Shown: positions 11,110 to 22,517 of the stretch, piece by piece
Position numbering within the stretch: the first letter of the stretch is position 1
Layout of the letters: every line of letters begins with the position of its first letter
Made by a program: the position numbers and the translations under genes
The notes under the pieces: generated by a model
What the model saw: only the letters and a program-made list of their open reading frames with translations
The model's database searches: none
Told to the model about the DNA's origin: nothing
Source of the DNA: Melampsora larici-populina 98AG31
Taxonomy: Eukaryota > Basidiomycota > Pucciniomycetes > Pucciniales > Melampsoraceae
Length of the DNA stretch: 64,000 nt
NCBI RefSeq assembly: GCF_000204055.1
Contig: NW_006768776.1
Location: forward strand, 721,550-785,549
Direction: 5' to 3'

Positions 11110-13310
11110 TCATGAGTCAGTCAAGACTTTGCTGATATCTTCTTTCGCTGCTTCCCATTGTTCGAGATTCTTGTGACATATCAAGAGGCAAAGCTGCATG
11201 TCAGAAACGTGCGCGACAGCAGAGATTAAGATGAGATCCTACCTTTTTTGAAAGCTGTATGTGAAATCGCGCAAAAGCCAGACACATGTCTTTCAAGTCG
11301 GCAACTTTCTGACGTTGAAATCGATCAAGGTCAGCCTGGATCGTCTGAGAACAATATCGCAAGTCAGCAGACGCCGCACGCAGACCGTCTTCGAGCTGAG
11401 CAAAAGTGTAAATGTGTTGTGAGCCAAGATAACGTATGACGACATAAGATGGATGAGAGAAGTGGGCTACTGACATTGGTGATATAGTCTTTATGCTTAC
11501 CTATGCTATTTCGCCTGGAGCTTTCGGGATCAACGTCGGCCAACCCATTGAGAGAATGTCTCAAGGCACCCAAGAAACCTGTGGAGGCCGGTTTTCTGAG
11601 TGGCGTGATTAGAGCTGGACCAGATGACCCAATGACGTGATTTGTGGGAGCCACAGTGGAAGAACCATCATCGTCGTCCCGTCTCTGGTCTAGTTGACGT
11701 ACGCGACTGAGCGCACTCTCTAAACGCTGAGCCTCACCCTCACTTCGTTCTAGGTCTTCTAAAACAAGACGTTTGGTATCGAGTGTATCACGAGCCATCT
11801 CGAATTGAGCTTGCTTGAGATGTCGGAACCGAAGAAGATGCTTAATCACATTCGAGAATTGAGCATATTCGTGTAAGGGTTCGGTGAATTGACTTTCCCA
11901 GTCTTGCAGCTGTTTCAGAAGTGTGAACGTGATTAGGTCTGGTTTGGTAAGAACGTGATATAAGGCGAGAGGTCACTAGCGCACCATGATGTTGGTGGCG
12001 ACATAGGTAGCATCTACGGCCTGCCCTGTGCGCTCGATAGCCGTGCTGGTGGCTTCGGCTGCTTCTTGGTTTATGAGCTGCCCATCATTCACCACGCTAC
12101 CTTCCACCAGTGCGAATCCGTTAAGCACGCCGCCCATTTCAGCTTGATCCACAGCGTGATCAGACCATCGCTTCATGAGCCGACGATTGATTTTCTCTAA
12201 GCTTCCACTAAGATGAGCGGAGAATTTTTGAGTGAAGACCTCCGAATCGAGGAAACGCTGGTCTGGGTCCTGGAGGGGCGCCGCCGACGATGAAGGTACA
12301 GGTAAGTGAGAAAAGAGGGCTTGGAGATCAGGATTAGAGGGATCATGCGCAGGTGCGCGCAGCGCATTCTTCGGCAACGTCGTTAGCGGGGGTTGATGGA
12401 GTACTTCAGACCACGATAGGTCCTCCGCAAGGAATCGCCACAGGACTCGCTCACGACCAAGCACTGGATGACGAACCAGCCGGTTGAGAAAGACTCCGAG
12501 CATGCGCCGGCGCCGAGCAACCGTTACGGGGTCTTCTTTTGTTTTGGTCATTGAAGAGGGATGTGAAGCGTAGTCACCTAAAGACTGTAACAAAGATGTA
12601 TCAGATCAAGGGGATAAGCTCATACATAAATTCTGGAATACGACTCAACTTGCTTGTCGGGAATGGGTGGGACAATCAGAACTGGATAAAGAGAAACTAA
12701 AGCAGACCGAAGGGATTCGAATTCGGAATACCGATGTCGCGCCGTACCACGCTAAGCATGGCTCAGTAGATCAGTTTGCTTGAAGTCAAAGCTAATTTTA
12801 TGAATAGATGCGCAGGCAAGACTACTAACACTACTTTGAATGACGTAAGCTATATACGTAGAAGAGCTTCCCTCACTGGTCTTTACGGCGTCCACAATCT
12901 AAACATTTCCAGAGAAAAAAATAAAATTTGATGCCATCGAAAAATTCAATCAATTAGTACCTTGATGACGGTCTCCCCAGTGAAAAGTGACGTTTGATTA
13001 CTTGAATCTCTTCAACATCTTTCAAATCCCTCAGGGTTGGTCTTCCGCCACGCCCAGGGGTGGTGATTGGTGAGATAGAGATCGGTTTGGGAGCTTCTGA
13101 TGAATGGGCTGACGAGACCAAGTTGGAAGAGTAGGTGCTAGATGTGTGGTTTGGCGGTGAAATATTAGAGGTAGCCAAACTTAGGTTATAATTGGTAGGT
13201 GGGGATGCGTGAGGCAGAGATGGAGGCGGAGATGGAGGTAAAGCGGAGGTAAGCGCAGCATTAGTGGTGCCTTCGTCTCTGAATGGATCGATCGTGTGCT
13301 CGATATCCAT
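11110..13310 (-). CDS. ATG20: Atg20/Snx41-type sorting nexin (PX-BAR protein)
   Basis: A phosphoinositide-binding sorting nexin that in fungi works with Snx4/Atg24 in endosomal retrieval and selective autophagy. Exons on the minus strand: 13310-13002, 12898-12830, 12751-12650, 12584-11985, 11909-11475, 11395-11243 and 11169-11110. They total 1728 nt, 575 aa plus stop. Every intron is phase 0 with GT-AG ends. The N-terminus is Ser/Pro-rich. The PX domain runs from [14 protein letters not shown] through [21 protein letters not shown] and [17 protein letters not shown]-type C-terminal region follows, with [44 protein letters not shown] and [18 protein letters not shown], the last strongly Atg20/Snx41-like. 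The start is about 240 bp from the hAT transposon end. Assignment to Atg20 rather than Snx41 is not certain. Confidence 0.92.
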
Positions 13311-13549
13311 AATGAGGTAGCGAGTTTTATACAGCTAATGATGAGTGTTGTCCAGTTTGTTGATGGTTTGATAGTTGGTGAATAGTGAATGGTCTTGCAT
13401 TCTCCTCATGAAGTCAATATGAGATGCCACATCTGACCCGACTCTGGTCCGGGGTATCTGGATCGCTTCACCAAATCCGCTTGGCCACCGGATCTCGCCT
13501 CGGGCTACCCCGATGCCAAGGGTTTCTCCGATCTCGACCAAGGCCTGAG

Positions 13550-13557
13550 CTCAAAAG
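13550..13557. repeat. 8-bp target site duplication of hAT, left copy
   Basis: CTCAAAAG directly precedes the left terminal inverted repeat and recurs exactly at 23419-23426 after the right one. Eight bases is the standard hAT duplication length. Confidence 0.9.
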
Positions 13558-13680
13558 GAAGGCCTGCACCCGGCCCGCTCTTTACCGGGCCGCCCGCCAG
13601 GCGGGCCGGGCCGGGCAAGCCTGAAAAGCCTCAAAAAGGTGTTTAGCCCAAGAGCGCTTTGCGCACCAGCCCGGGCCTGA

Positions 13681-13861
13681 AATGAGTCAAAGGAGCCTTT
13701 TTTTTGTTTTTTTCAGCACAATTCTTGTATATTTCAGGCTGCGAGAGAAGAAAAGACAAGAAAACAAATGAGAAATGAGTCAAAGGAGCCCTGAATCTTT
13801 TTTTTTCAGCACAATTCATGTATATTTCAGCCTGAGAGAGACGAAAACACAAGAAAACAAA
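13681..13861. repeat. 93-bp imperfect tandem duplication near hAT left end
   Basis: Two copies of about 90 bp begin AATGAGTCAAAGGAGCC at 13681 and 13774 and share CAGCACAATTC.TGTATATTTCAG and GACAAGAAAACAAA-like strings. The duplication lies downstream of the transposase C-terminal domain and extends its open frame. Confidence 0.8.
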
Positions 13862-14681
13862 GGTAAAAAAAATTAAGTAGTTTTTGATGTTTTGATGGAG
13901 TTGAAAGATAGAAGAAAAAAATGAAGCGTTTTTTTTGTAAGAGTGAAATAAAGACAAGTTGTCCCAGCTTTTGAGGCAAATCGATGCCTCAAAATTCAAT
14001 GGATCCATAGTAGCCCGTTCATCTGTCCAGACTCTCCCACCAGCAGAGCATGATCGTTCAGGGGGTGTAGAGGTAGCAGGAATAGACAAGTATGCCAAAG
14101 CCATTTGAGCAAGAGTAGGAAATTCACCGGCGTGAAGACCCCAATATTCTAAAGGATCAACACTTTTGTTGGTGCGTCCACTGGATAAGTACATATCAAC
14201 TTCTTCTTCAACAGTAAGATTTTTTTTACGAGTGATGAAACGACGTGGCCCATCTTCTTCGGGTTCTGATTCAGCATTATCAACATTTTCTGGTTGTCCT
14301 TGATGAAAAGTTGCAACCTCCCTGGTAAATTTGGTTCGCAGTTCCTCTCGGTCATACAGGCCAGCCATCTCAATCGTTAATGTTGACAGTTCAAGGAGTT
14401 TACTTCGGGGATCAAGGACGTTCGCAAATAGATAAATGGGTTTTTGGAGCGCAGATTGATGGTATTGTTGGAGCTTGATTCTCATCGGTCCTATGGCTGC
14501 TCGAAGTGGTTTGTTTGCATTGCCTTGCCAGGCCTGTGGAGCACGAGAAATTGTTAAGAAGATGTGTAAGTGATTTTCAATACTTATGGAAATTGTTTGG
14601 AAACATACCTTGTCCAACTTTTCTAAAATCCATTGATAGACTGGGCGGCATCGGCAGTTGTTGGGTTTTGGGAACCTGATA

Positions 14682-15601
14682 CAGTCTAACCCGCGCTGTT
14701 GTATACCCGCGCATATGCATATCCAGCCAAAATGCATAGATTTTGGTCTCCACCACGCTGGTGCGGGCCAAAACAAGATTTTAATTGCATATTGCATAAT
14801 GCATAGGGTCAAAGCAAAAAAAATCATATCTTGGAAGCGGTATTGCATAGGTCAAACCCAGTGATGTGGTGGTGATACTGACAAAAAGCAACAGCAGTTG
14901 TGCTTTGGAATGATCAGTGAAGTGATATCACCCACCTCACACAATCTTCAGCTCCCTTAGATCACTTTGCATCTTTCTTCATCATGTCTGCTACTGGAAA
15001 CAAGGAATTAGCACACATAGAGGGCACTGGTACAGCTTCTGGTCTCAAATTGGACAACTCTTTGCAGAAGTATGCCGAGATGCTTGAGTCCGAGTTTTTT
15101 TGGTAACAAAAAACAAGTGGCAATAACTGATTTCTTCCAATGTGTGACTATATCTAACACTTGATTATTGATCGATCTCCACCTAGAAATTACCTTCAAA
15201 AATACTTCAATTTCTTTCTTTTTCTACATGTCGTACCAAATAAGCACAAGTCCTCAAAAGTTATTGTTTGTTGACTGCTTTTTGTAACACATTGTATTCG
15301 ATAAACCATGTTCTTGAAAACAATTGTTTTTGTTTCTTTCTGTACATATCGTACTAAATAGACAACAAATGTCCTCAAAATTGAAAACTTTCTTACTGAA
15401 GTTTTCCCACCTTCACCCTCTCTTGTCCCATATGGGTGGGGCAATACAATAACCGTACTAATGCATAATTCTATGCAATACACCCCAAAATCTAAATGCA
15501 TATTTTTATGCATTTTGGGGGTGTAGGTCAAAAAGCATAACCCGTCTAATTGCATAGGAAAGTGAGTCTCCCCAAATTATGCATTAGCGCGGGTTAGACT
15601 G
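14682..15601. mobile_element. non-autonomous Tc1/mariner-like TIR element (TA target) in hAT transposase
   Basis: The ends are perfect inverted repeats CAGTCTAACCCGCGCT (14682-14697) and AGCGCGGGTTAGACTG (15586-15601), with TA on both sides (14680-14681 and 15602-15603). The element is 920 bp, has no transposase ORF and is rich in TATGCAT/ATGCATA strings. The TA duplication and CAGT start fit the Tc1/mariner superfamily. It splits the hAT transposase between the ATKIL and SGSQNP codons. Confidence 0.85.
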
Positions 15602-17021
15602 TAGTATCTTTGTAGCGGTGTTAAGCGGTGTGAGAAATTCTAAAAGATGGGCGACCAAATCCCATTCAATTTTGGTAAGTGAAAACTTTGCATATTCTCG
15701 ATCATTTTTGGTGCAATAATCGATTGCAGCCTTGAGTCGATAAGATCTCTCATGAGCTTCACAATCAGAGTTCCAGCGTGTGTCGACCCGTCTGATAAGT
15801 CGAACGTGATCCTTTTCTGGGAGCATACCCTTAACAAGGAGCATAAAAGACTCCACATGTTGTGGAGAAGCCTTGACATAGTTGGTAAAGCCAATCAGGC
15901 GAGTTAGAGCGCTGGAGATTCGTTCGGTGTCTTGATGTAGCCAAGCAGCGAGCGCAGGAGGTAATGAAGGGTTTTTGTCGCCTAGTTTCTCGGAGAACAC
16001 ATGAAGTCCTGCTTTAGCGACGAGGTTAATGACATGCGCGATACATCCAAGGAGGTGTTTGTCAGCGTGGAATTGTGGGACTACTTCTTCCACTTTTCTT
16101 CCCATGACAGAGTTGTTAGACGTGTTATCAGCAGTGATGCAAAAGAGTTTATTGATTAAATCGTAAGTCTTCAACGTTTCAAGTAAGTGTTTACCAAGAT
16201 TTTCCCCAGTATGAGGACCGTCGATTGACTTCATTCCGATGATAGCCTCGCACAACTTGAAGTCTTTTGATATCCAATGAGCTGTGACTCCAAGAATCGA
16301 TTTGTTATGTTGACTCCATCCATCACAAGTGAAATTGACGTGAGTAACGTCCTTGAGGTGATGAGTAAGCAAGCGTCGACCTTTGATAAACTGAGCCTTG
16401 AGGGTATTGGTAAAGGTAGTATGACCAAAGAAGTAAGGCTTGATGTTTGGATTGACTAGCATAAACGCATTACGTAGATCCTCAGATTCGACTAACAAGA
16501 AAGGAAGCTCTTTATTGACAATGAGGCGTAAGATAGCGGACCAGAAGAATGAATTTGAGAGCTTCTCACTCTTTTGAAGTAGAAAGGAAGAAGCAGGGAA
16601 TGAGACAAGAATTAAAAGTATCTACTAAGGTTTGAGGTACTTACTGGCGCAATCCGACCAGTTGTGAGGAACTTGTTCATGTCAACTGCTCCTTTTTCAA
16701 CGTGCGATTCTTCATCCAGGCCGTGCTTGAGCAGGTGTCGACTCATTGATTTTGTACTTTGAGACGAATCAACTTTATAACTCTTGCCACACTCCTTTTC
16801 AGGCTCGAGTTGGTAGGTGCAAATGGTCCTCTTCTCGTCTTTGTTGGTGATTGGATCGACAACGGTTTGAGTCTTAAAATATCTCCACACCCACGATGTT
16901 TTGCTGCCGGATCCAGAGTTGATTCGATTAGTTAGGTTGCTGCGAGTGGGGCTGGTTGATTGTACGTTGACACTGATACGCGGATGTGAGGTATTGGAAT
17001 CTACGTCAGACAGTGCAATTG

Positions 17022-17305
17022 TTGAAGGGATGTGACGTTGGCACGAGGAATGTCCCCCGTCCATGTCACGAGTTCTCTTCGAGATGTCCCGTGAGCAGGA
17101 GATGACGTGAGTGGTAAGACAGGCCGTTGTGCCCTGAATGAGCTCACAAGTTCTAGGACTCGTTTACGCTCCTCCTCATTCCACTCTAGAGAGTTGTCCC
17201 TCACTCTCGTATCTTTTTCCTCTCCCGCTAACTTCTCCTTCCACATCGAAATCCTACGATCATCTCGAAGATAGCTTGTCAGTCATCGAATCTCCTTTTT
17301 TGAGC
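17022..17305 (+). repeat. split direct repeat A1 of Ngaro element
   Basis: This 284-bp segment is identical to 22517-22800. It begins TTGAAGGGATGTGACG and ends TTTTTTGAGC, immediately before the ATG at 17306. As the 5' terminal repeat it probably holds the promoter and leader. Confidence 0.92.
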
Positions 17306-17662
17306 ATGAGGTCGAGCAGAAGGAACCTAGGACTAGGCCCAGAATTTTCTCCCGAGCCTACTCCTCCAAATTCAGATGATTATTTACAAGATTTCGAAAT
17401 AGAAACAACATTAGAGGAAGAACAACGAATCGCTAGAGAAGATGAAGAGGAAGAAAGAAGATCAAAGAAGACGAAAGAATCAATACTTGAGATAGAAGAA
17501 GATGATGTAATCATATCGACTAAAATGAATACAGACGTCGTTTTATCTTCAGACAAATCAGATGGTGATGAAGAAGCTTTAATAGAGATTAAGAGAGGGG
17601 AAGCGTCAAAAGGTACCGATAAATCAAGTCAGTTATCATCGATCAACATCTTTTTTCTATAA
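17306..17662 (+). CDS. acidic N-terminal ORF (gag region) of Ngaro element
   Basis: The ATG lies on the first base after A1. The 118-codon frame starts MRSSRRNLGLGPEFSPEP and becomes strongly acidic (Glu/Asp-rich, e.g. EEEQRIAREDEEEERRS). An upstream ATG at 17138 would extend it through A1. It may be spliced to the gag exon at 18.04 kb. No known domain is seen; the role as gag leader is inferred from position. Confidence 0.6.
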   Translation: MRSSRRNLGLGPEFSPEPTPPNSDDYLQDFEIETTLEEEQRIAREDEEEERRSKKTKESILEIEEDDVIISTKMNTDVVLSSDKSDGDEEALIEIKRGEASKGTDKSSQLSSINIFFL

Positions 17663-17769
17663 CTGTAATCCTACTTGAGCTTGAATCAAGCGTATGGTGC
17701 ACGACTCAACTTGAGTCAAGTGTATATTGCAATCAGTTATCTAATAGTCAAGTGTGTATTCACGACTAT

Positions 17770-17915
17770 CCCATCAAGTGGATTATCCACGATGGTTTTT
17801 CAGTATCCCATCAAGTGGGGTTATCCACGGTGGTTCTTAAATCCTATCCGTCAAGTGGTCTTATCCACGATGGTTCAATTGCTCTGTCGTCAAGTGGCTT
17901 TATCCACGACAAGTC
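17770..17915 (+). repeat. four ~37-bp degenerate tandem repeats inside Ngaro element
   Basis: The core TCAAGTGGNNTTATCCACG recurs at about 17774, 17811, 17850 and 17889 with spacing of 37-39 bp. It lies between the acidic ORF and the gag exon, probably in intron or leader RNA. Upstream copies of TCAAGTGT/TCAAGCGT look like further decayed units. Confidence 0.8.
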
Positions 17916-18036
17916 GTTTCATCATCAATTGTAAAACTAATGAATGAGTAAATACAACAATTGAGTGTAATCAAACATCGATTCTAGTGAATAGCAAATG
18001 TTGGCTAAAGAGTTTGACTGATGTTGTACCATTGAA

Positions 18037-19188
18037 TTGCTAGGTTTTTTGATAGAACAAGCGAAAGCAGCATTAGCGAATGGAGATGACTTGCTGTTGA
18101 ATAGAATTCTGAATGCGATGGAACCAGACAAAAATCAAAAAACCAAGAAAGAAATTGAAGAAAACCCGCTTAAGAATTACAAGAAGGGAGAAACTTCTAG
18201 ATCTGGCTTAAGAGCTTTTAACGATTTTTGGGACGGACATCTAAAGAAAATGGACTACCACTTACCTTTGACCATCTTCAACGAAGAATGGATCGAGTTG
18301 GACAAGTTGGTGGCTAGCAATAACACGTCGAAGAAGAAGGATAAGATCCCTGGCCAGATTCCTAGAAATGAATGGTATTTGTCATTCGCCGAATGGACTA
18401 GGGCGAGACAATTGATGGTCAAATATGTACGAGACCACTACAAACATAAATTGTTTGCAAAAGAGTACGAAATTTTTCTTATGGAATTATAAGTTGAAAC
18501 TAATATGTTTCACTTTACCTTTGAACGAGTAGTTTAGAGGAGCACTTCGATTACGTACAACAGTTAAGCGTACGCCATGGTTGGGTTACGGCTTTTAGAT
18601 ATGATATCGCCGTAAGGTAAGAACGGATGTAACTTGTAATCACGTTAATGGCGCTCCTGGCGATCCTTCAGTAAAGAGGGTTGAATTCCTTGAAGATGCT
18701 TTAGCAAGGACCAACCTTTTACATGATGGTAGAATAATGAAGTACGATAACCGTAAGCGATTAAGACCAACGAAAGTAATCGTCAGAAAGAAAAAAAAAG
18801 TTTATGCTGAATAATTGAATGTTTGTTTATAGCTTACGCAAAAGGTCATGAGAGAGAAAAGTTTAGCCCGATTACAGGTAATCGATACCCGGTAGGGAAG
18901 AACCACAATTCGACTGACTTCGATATAGAGATCGAAGAAGATAACAGTTACTTAAAAGTACCAAACTACCAGAGAAACAATAACAAGAATAATTTCAAGA
19001 ATAACTTCAGGTCTGACTACGTAAAGAATAATAGACGATCGCCATCGCCTTATTCAAAATCTGAGAAAGGAAAGGGGAAGGCGAATCCCAATCCGAATTA
19101 TAAAGGAAATAATTACGATGAGAACTATGAAAAAGGGAAGGCGGATAAGGCAGATGGGAAACAGTCGTCTTCAAAAGACAAGATGTGA
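18037..19188 (+). CDS. gag-like multi-exon region of Ngaro element
   Basis: The exon-like frame 18037-18492 (RAFNDFWDGHLKKMDYHLPL, then SFAEWTRARQLM) continues in another frame around 18535-18620 (EEHFDYVQQLSVRHGWVTAFRYD). A third block, 18823-19188, is Asn/Lys/Ser-rich and basic. Several gt/ag sites (for example ggtaag near 18616) suggest splicing between them. The first two blocks align with the gag of YR element 1 at the window start. Structural or RNA-binding function is inferred from position and the basic tail. Confidence 0.55.
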
Positions 19189-19260
19189 GCAGCTTGTAAA
19201 GAGACCATGAGTCGAATTTTTGTCATACTTGGTTGATGACCGTTATAGATGTTATTCTGA

Positions 19261-21012
19261 ATGATTTGTACTATTATTGTTTGTCTTAGTGTACCTATGA
19301 AGCGTCAATTAGAGAGTGAAATTATAAATCTTCCACCAATTTACAATAAATCAAACATTTGGCCTTCTAGAGTGAGGTGCGAAATGAATGTGAAAGTGTG
19401 GGAGAGAGAATTGGAAAGATATGGGTTATTAACTGATTATCTATACTTATTAGACGGCTTCATAGATGGTTTCCACCAAGGAATCCCAAAACATACAATA
19501 GAAGGATGTAAATGGTTTTCACCACCAAATCATAAATCAGCCTTGGATGCGAGAGAAAAAATTGAAAAAAGTATTGAAAAAGAGGTGAAAGCTAATAGGA
19601 TGTATGGTCCATTTACTGAACAGGAAGTGTATGATAGGTTAGGATTTTTTCGTACTAGTCCTTTAGGAGCCGTAGAAAATGGCGATGGTACGTTCCGCCC
19701 CATAAACGACATGTCTTTCCCTAAATTCGACGACAATATCCCATCCGTTAATTCATTCGTGGATAAGTTAGATTTCGCCACAACTTGGGATGATTTCAAG
19801 GTTGTAGCTAAATTTTTCAAGACTCTCAACAAGAATGTTCAAATCGGTCTGTTTGACTGGGAAGGCGCATACCGCCAAATACCTACTCATCCTTCACAGT
19901 GGCCCTATTTAGCTATCAGAGACTTCAAGGGCTTAATTTATATCGACTTACGGATTGCCTTCGGTGGCGTAGCTGGATGCGGCTCATTTGGTGGTCCAGC
20001 GGACGGATGGAAAAATTTAATGAAAGCAAAGTTCAATTTGGTGGAGGCGTTTCGATGGGTCGATGATAATCTTATGATTAAAGACGAATCCGACCCCCTT
20101 TCAATGTTGGAAATTGTGAAATCAAGTGAGGAGTTAGGGGTAAAAACGAACGCAACAAAGTATTCCGAGTTTAGCGACGAACAAAAATTTATTGGGTTTT
20201 TGTGGAACGCTAGGTTGAAGACAGTAACATTACCAGAGAAAAAATTGCAAAAGCGGAAGGTGGATCTAGTGAATTTCTTGTCTAAAACTTTGTTTAGAAG
20301 ACGGGATGTTGAGCAGTTCAACGGGAAATTAGCACACTTGACGTTAATTCTACCGCAATTGAAAGCTTACCTCGCCGAAAACTTCAAATGGGTTGCGACA
20401 TGGAGGACCCCAGGTTTTCGAAAAATGCCGCCTACGGTGAGAGAAGATATGCTCTTTTGGAAAACCTGTCTAGACAATCTGCAACCAACCAGACTGGTAC
20501 CGGATCACAAGGTAAAGAACGTTGGTTGGGTAGGAGATGCGTCATCTAGTTTCGGAATCGGCATCATCATCGGACGAAATTGGGCTCAATTCGAGTGGAT
20601 CCCTGGTTGGGCAGAGCCACATGACTCGCCAAGGCGTACAATAGCCTGGGCGGAAACTGTGGCTGTGCGTCTAGGATTATTGATGTTAATTGCCACGTCG
20701 GACGTGGCCGGCAACTGTTTCTCTTGTCTCACTGACAACACCACCACGGAGGGCGCGGCGCGTAACCGCAAGTCGAAGGATTTTTGGGTAAATGATGAAT
20801 GGAAACACGTTCAGGAACTGCTGATAGGTAACGACTGCGACTTACAGCTGGTCAGGGTGGTATCAAACGATAACGACGCAGATAAACTTTCGCGTGGCTT
20901 GGACACTACAAAACCGGCGAACCGAATGATTAAAATCGACATGCCGGCTGATCTCGTACCTCTCATTCAGCAAGTTTCCCCAAAATTGAAACCTTCTACT
21001 TCCGAAGTTTAA
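19261..21012 (+). CDS. reverse transcriptase-RNase H of Ngaro element
   Basis: An uninterrupted 583-aa frame that copies element RNA to cDNA and degrades the RNA strand. RT motifs are LFDWEGAYRQIPTHP (catalytic Asp), AFGGVAGCGSFGGPADG and FRWVDDNLMI. The thumb contains SDEQKFIGFLWNA. RNase H shows GWVGDASSSFGIG, RTIAWAETVAVRLG, CLTDNTTTEG and the NDADKLSRG box. It aligns end to end with the 1.2-3.2 kb copy but lacks that copy's intron. The stop lies in the first unit of a 45-bp duplication. All catalytic positions appear present. Confidence 0.9.
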   Translation: MICTIIVCLSVPMKRQLESEIINLPPIYNKSNIWPSRVRCEMNVKVWERELERYGLLTDYLYLLDGFIDGFHQGIPKHTIEGCKWFSPPNHKSALDAREKIEKSIEKEVKANRMYGPFTEQEVYDRLGFFRTSPLGAVENGDGTFRPINDMSFPKFDDNIPSVNSFVDKLDFATTWDDFKVVAKFFKTLNKNVQIGLFDWEGAYRQIPTHPSQWPYLAIRDFKGLIYIDLRIAFGGVAGCGSFGGPADGWKNLMKAKFNLVEAFRWVDDNLMIKDESDPLSMLEIVKSSEELGVKTNATKYSEFSDEQKFIGFLWNARLKTVTLPEKKLQKRKVDLVNFLSKTLFRRRDVEQFNGKLAHLTLILPQLKAYLAENFKWVATWRTPGFRKMPPTVREDMLFWKTCLDNLQPTRLVPDHKVKNVGWVGDASSSFGIGIIIGRNWAQFEWIPGWAEPHDSPRRTIAWAETVAVRLGLLMLIATSDVAGNCFSCLTDNTTTEGAARNRKSKDFWVNDEWKHVQELLIGNDCDLQLVRVVSNDNDADKLSRGLDTTKPANRMIKIDMPADLVPLIQQVSPKLKPSTSEV

Positions 21013-21076
21013 TTCACCTCTTTCTTCAAATCGAAACCTTCTGCTTCCGAAGTTTATTTCACCTCTTTCTTCATGC
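20988..21076 (+). repeat. 45-bp tandem duplication at RT stop / YR start
   Basis: GAAACCTTCTRCTTCCGAAG units begin at 20988 and 21033. The first contains the RT stop codon; the second ends at the ATG of the recombinase (21073). It sets the RT-YR spacing. Confidence 0.85.
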
Positions 21077-22089
21077 ACGCAGAGCAAGTTCTCTGTCAGT
21101 CAAGTCCGGATGTTTTTCCCCATCTGGACAGCGCAAGTATATTCATCTTGAACCATGGTTGGGCTCCTTCAACCAAACGTCACTACGCAGCTGCCGTCAA
21201 CCGTTACTTCAAAGCGATGACGGATTTCGATGGTCAGACTTTCCCAGCGACGAGGTCGTCGGTGCACCACTTCATTTCGTGGTGCAGGTGTAATGAAAAC
21301 AACGACACGGTTTTAAGTAATACCATCAAGCGGTATTTGACGGGTTTACGGATGTGGCATACTTTACACAACATGGACTTTCCCGCCATGGACGAAGATA
21401 GAATACGATTGTTATTAAAAGCCACTACCAAAACTGAAATTAAACACCAGAAACGCAGGGCAGGACTGTCTTTGATGGACGTAGAAATGTTGGTATCCAA
21501 ACTCAGTAGCGACACGTCTTCCGGTTTGGTTATGAAAGGACTCTTGTTGGTTGGATTTTGGGGCTTGGCTAGGCTGGGCGAGCTAACCTTTAACCTGGAT
21601 CACCCCCTGGTGTTCATTCGGCGGAAAGACGTTGTTTTCAATGTCGATTTTTCTCATGCTACGATACTCATTCGCCTCGCTAAAACTGCCGCCCCTGGGG
21701 AATCACAGTTTTTACGTTTGTCGCGTCAGCCGAACCGCCTGGACCCATTACGTGTGATTGAAGATATCTTGAGAGAGATTCCAGGTGACTCAAACGCACC
21801 GCTGTTCCCACGCGCCGATTACGTTAGTCCATTGAGAAGGGAAAATGTGATTAATTTCATGAATAGTTACAAGCCGGAAAACGGGGTGACTTGGTCTGGT
21901 CATAGCTTGCGAATAGGGGGAGCCTCCCTCAAATCTCACATGGGTATGTCTTTGCGCGCGTTGAAAAGGTCGGGAAGATGGAAATCGTCGTGTTACCTGC
22001 TTTATGTGCGTCGCTATAATGTGAAGACAGCGCAGCAGACTTCTAGTCTTGCGCGAAGATTGCGTCGAGAATCTCCTCTAAGATTGTGA
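21073..22089 (+). CDS. tyrosine recombinase of Ngaro element
   Basis: A 338-aa recombinase that integrates circular element DNA. The catalytic set is intact: Arg in FWGLARLGEL, HxxR in GHSLRIGGASLKS, the W position in GRWKSSCYLLYVRRY and the tyrosine within that box. The middle contains a typical TILIRLAKTAAPGE segment. Length and order (after RT, before B1) fit Ngaro elements. Unlike the recombinases at 3.2, 7.1 and 33.2 kb, it shows no broken motif. Confidence 0.92.
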   Translation: MHAEQVLCQSSPDVFPHLDSASIFILNHGWAPSTKRHYAAAVNRYFKAMTDFDGQTFPATRSSVHHFISWCRCNENNDTVLSNTIKRYLTGLRMWHTLHNMDFPAMDEDRIRLLLKATTKTEIKHQKRRAGLSLMDVEMLVSKLSSDTSSGLVMKGLLLVGFWGLARLGELTFNLDHPLVFIRRKDVVFNVDFSHATILIRLAKTAAPGESQFLRLSRQPNRLDPLRVIEDILREIPGDSNAPLFPRADYVSPLRRENVINFMNSYKPENGVTWSGHSLRIGGASLKSHMGMSLRALKRSGRWKSSCYLLYVRRYNVKTAQQTSSLARRLRRESPLRL

Positions 22090-22264
22090 ACGGCGGCCTT
22101 TTGTGCTCCACGGGGCTGGTCCTATTGTTTGTATCGCTAGCTTTTGTATCTAGGAATAAAATGTTGTGTGGGTGTTTGTTGCTTGTCGGAATCTCAGTAC
22201 TTCGAGATTGGGGTTGGAGACCCTTCAGCAGGGTCTCGCTCTCCGAACCTCGATCCCTGATTTG

Positions 22265-22517
22265 GGCTCTAAGGATCTCCTTTCCCCAATCTACTGAGAT
22301 CATAGCATCTTCTCGTAAGGTTCCCTTCACGGGCGCCTGATAAAGATGCATCTAACGCTAGGCGTTTTTACACCCACAGCTGAGCAAGCCTCACTCCTGT
22401 ACTTCAGGAGCAAGTCTTGCGCCCAGCATCAATACCTAGCGTATTGAACCCATTCCCCAAGTTAGGAAAGCTTAGCTTTTCCGTCCATCTCAAGGTTAGA
22501 GATGATGAGACATGGAT
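22265..22517 (+). repeat. split direct repeat B1 of Ngaro element
   Basis: 253 bp, matching 22831-23083. It starts GGCTCTAAGGATCTCC and ends GAGACATGGAT. It abuts A2 directly, sharing one T. Confidence 0.92.

Noticed and set aside
12954..13001. Direct continuation of the ATG20 first exon to 12954
   Set aside because: That frame cannot join the PX exon. Donor GTAATC at 13001 restores a phase-0 junction with conserved sequence.
17138..17305. Coding extension of the acidic ORF into repeat A1
   Set aside because: The same A sequence in A2 leads into a different continuation. The ATG at the repeat border (17306) is the simpler start, though the upstream ATG cannot be excluded.
22086..22340. 84-aa plus ORF after the Ngaro recombinase
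   Set aside because: Lies in the spacer and the start of repeat B1; no protein features.
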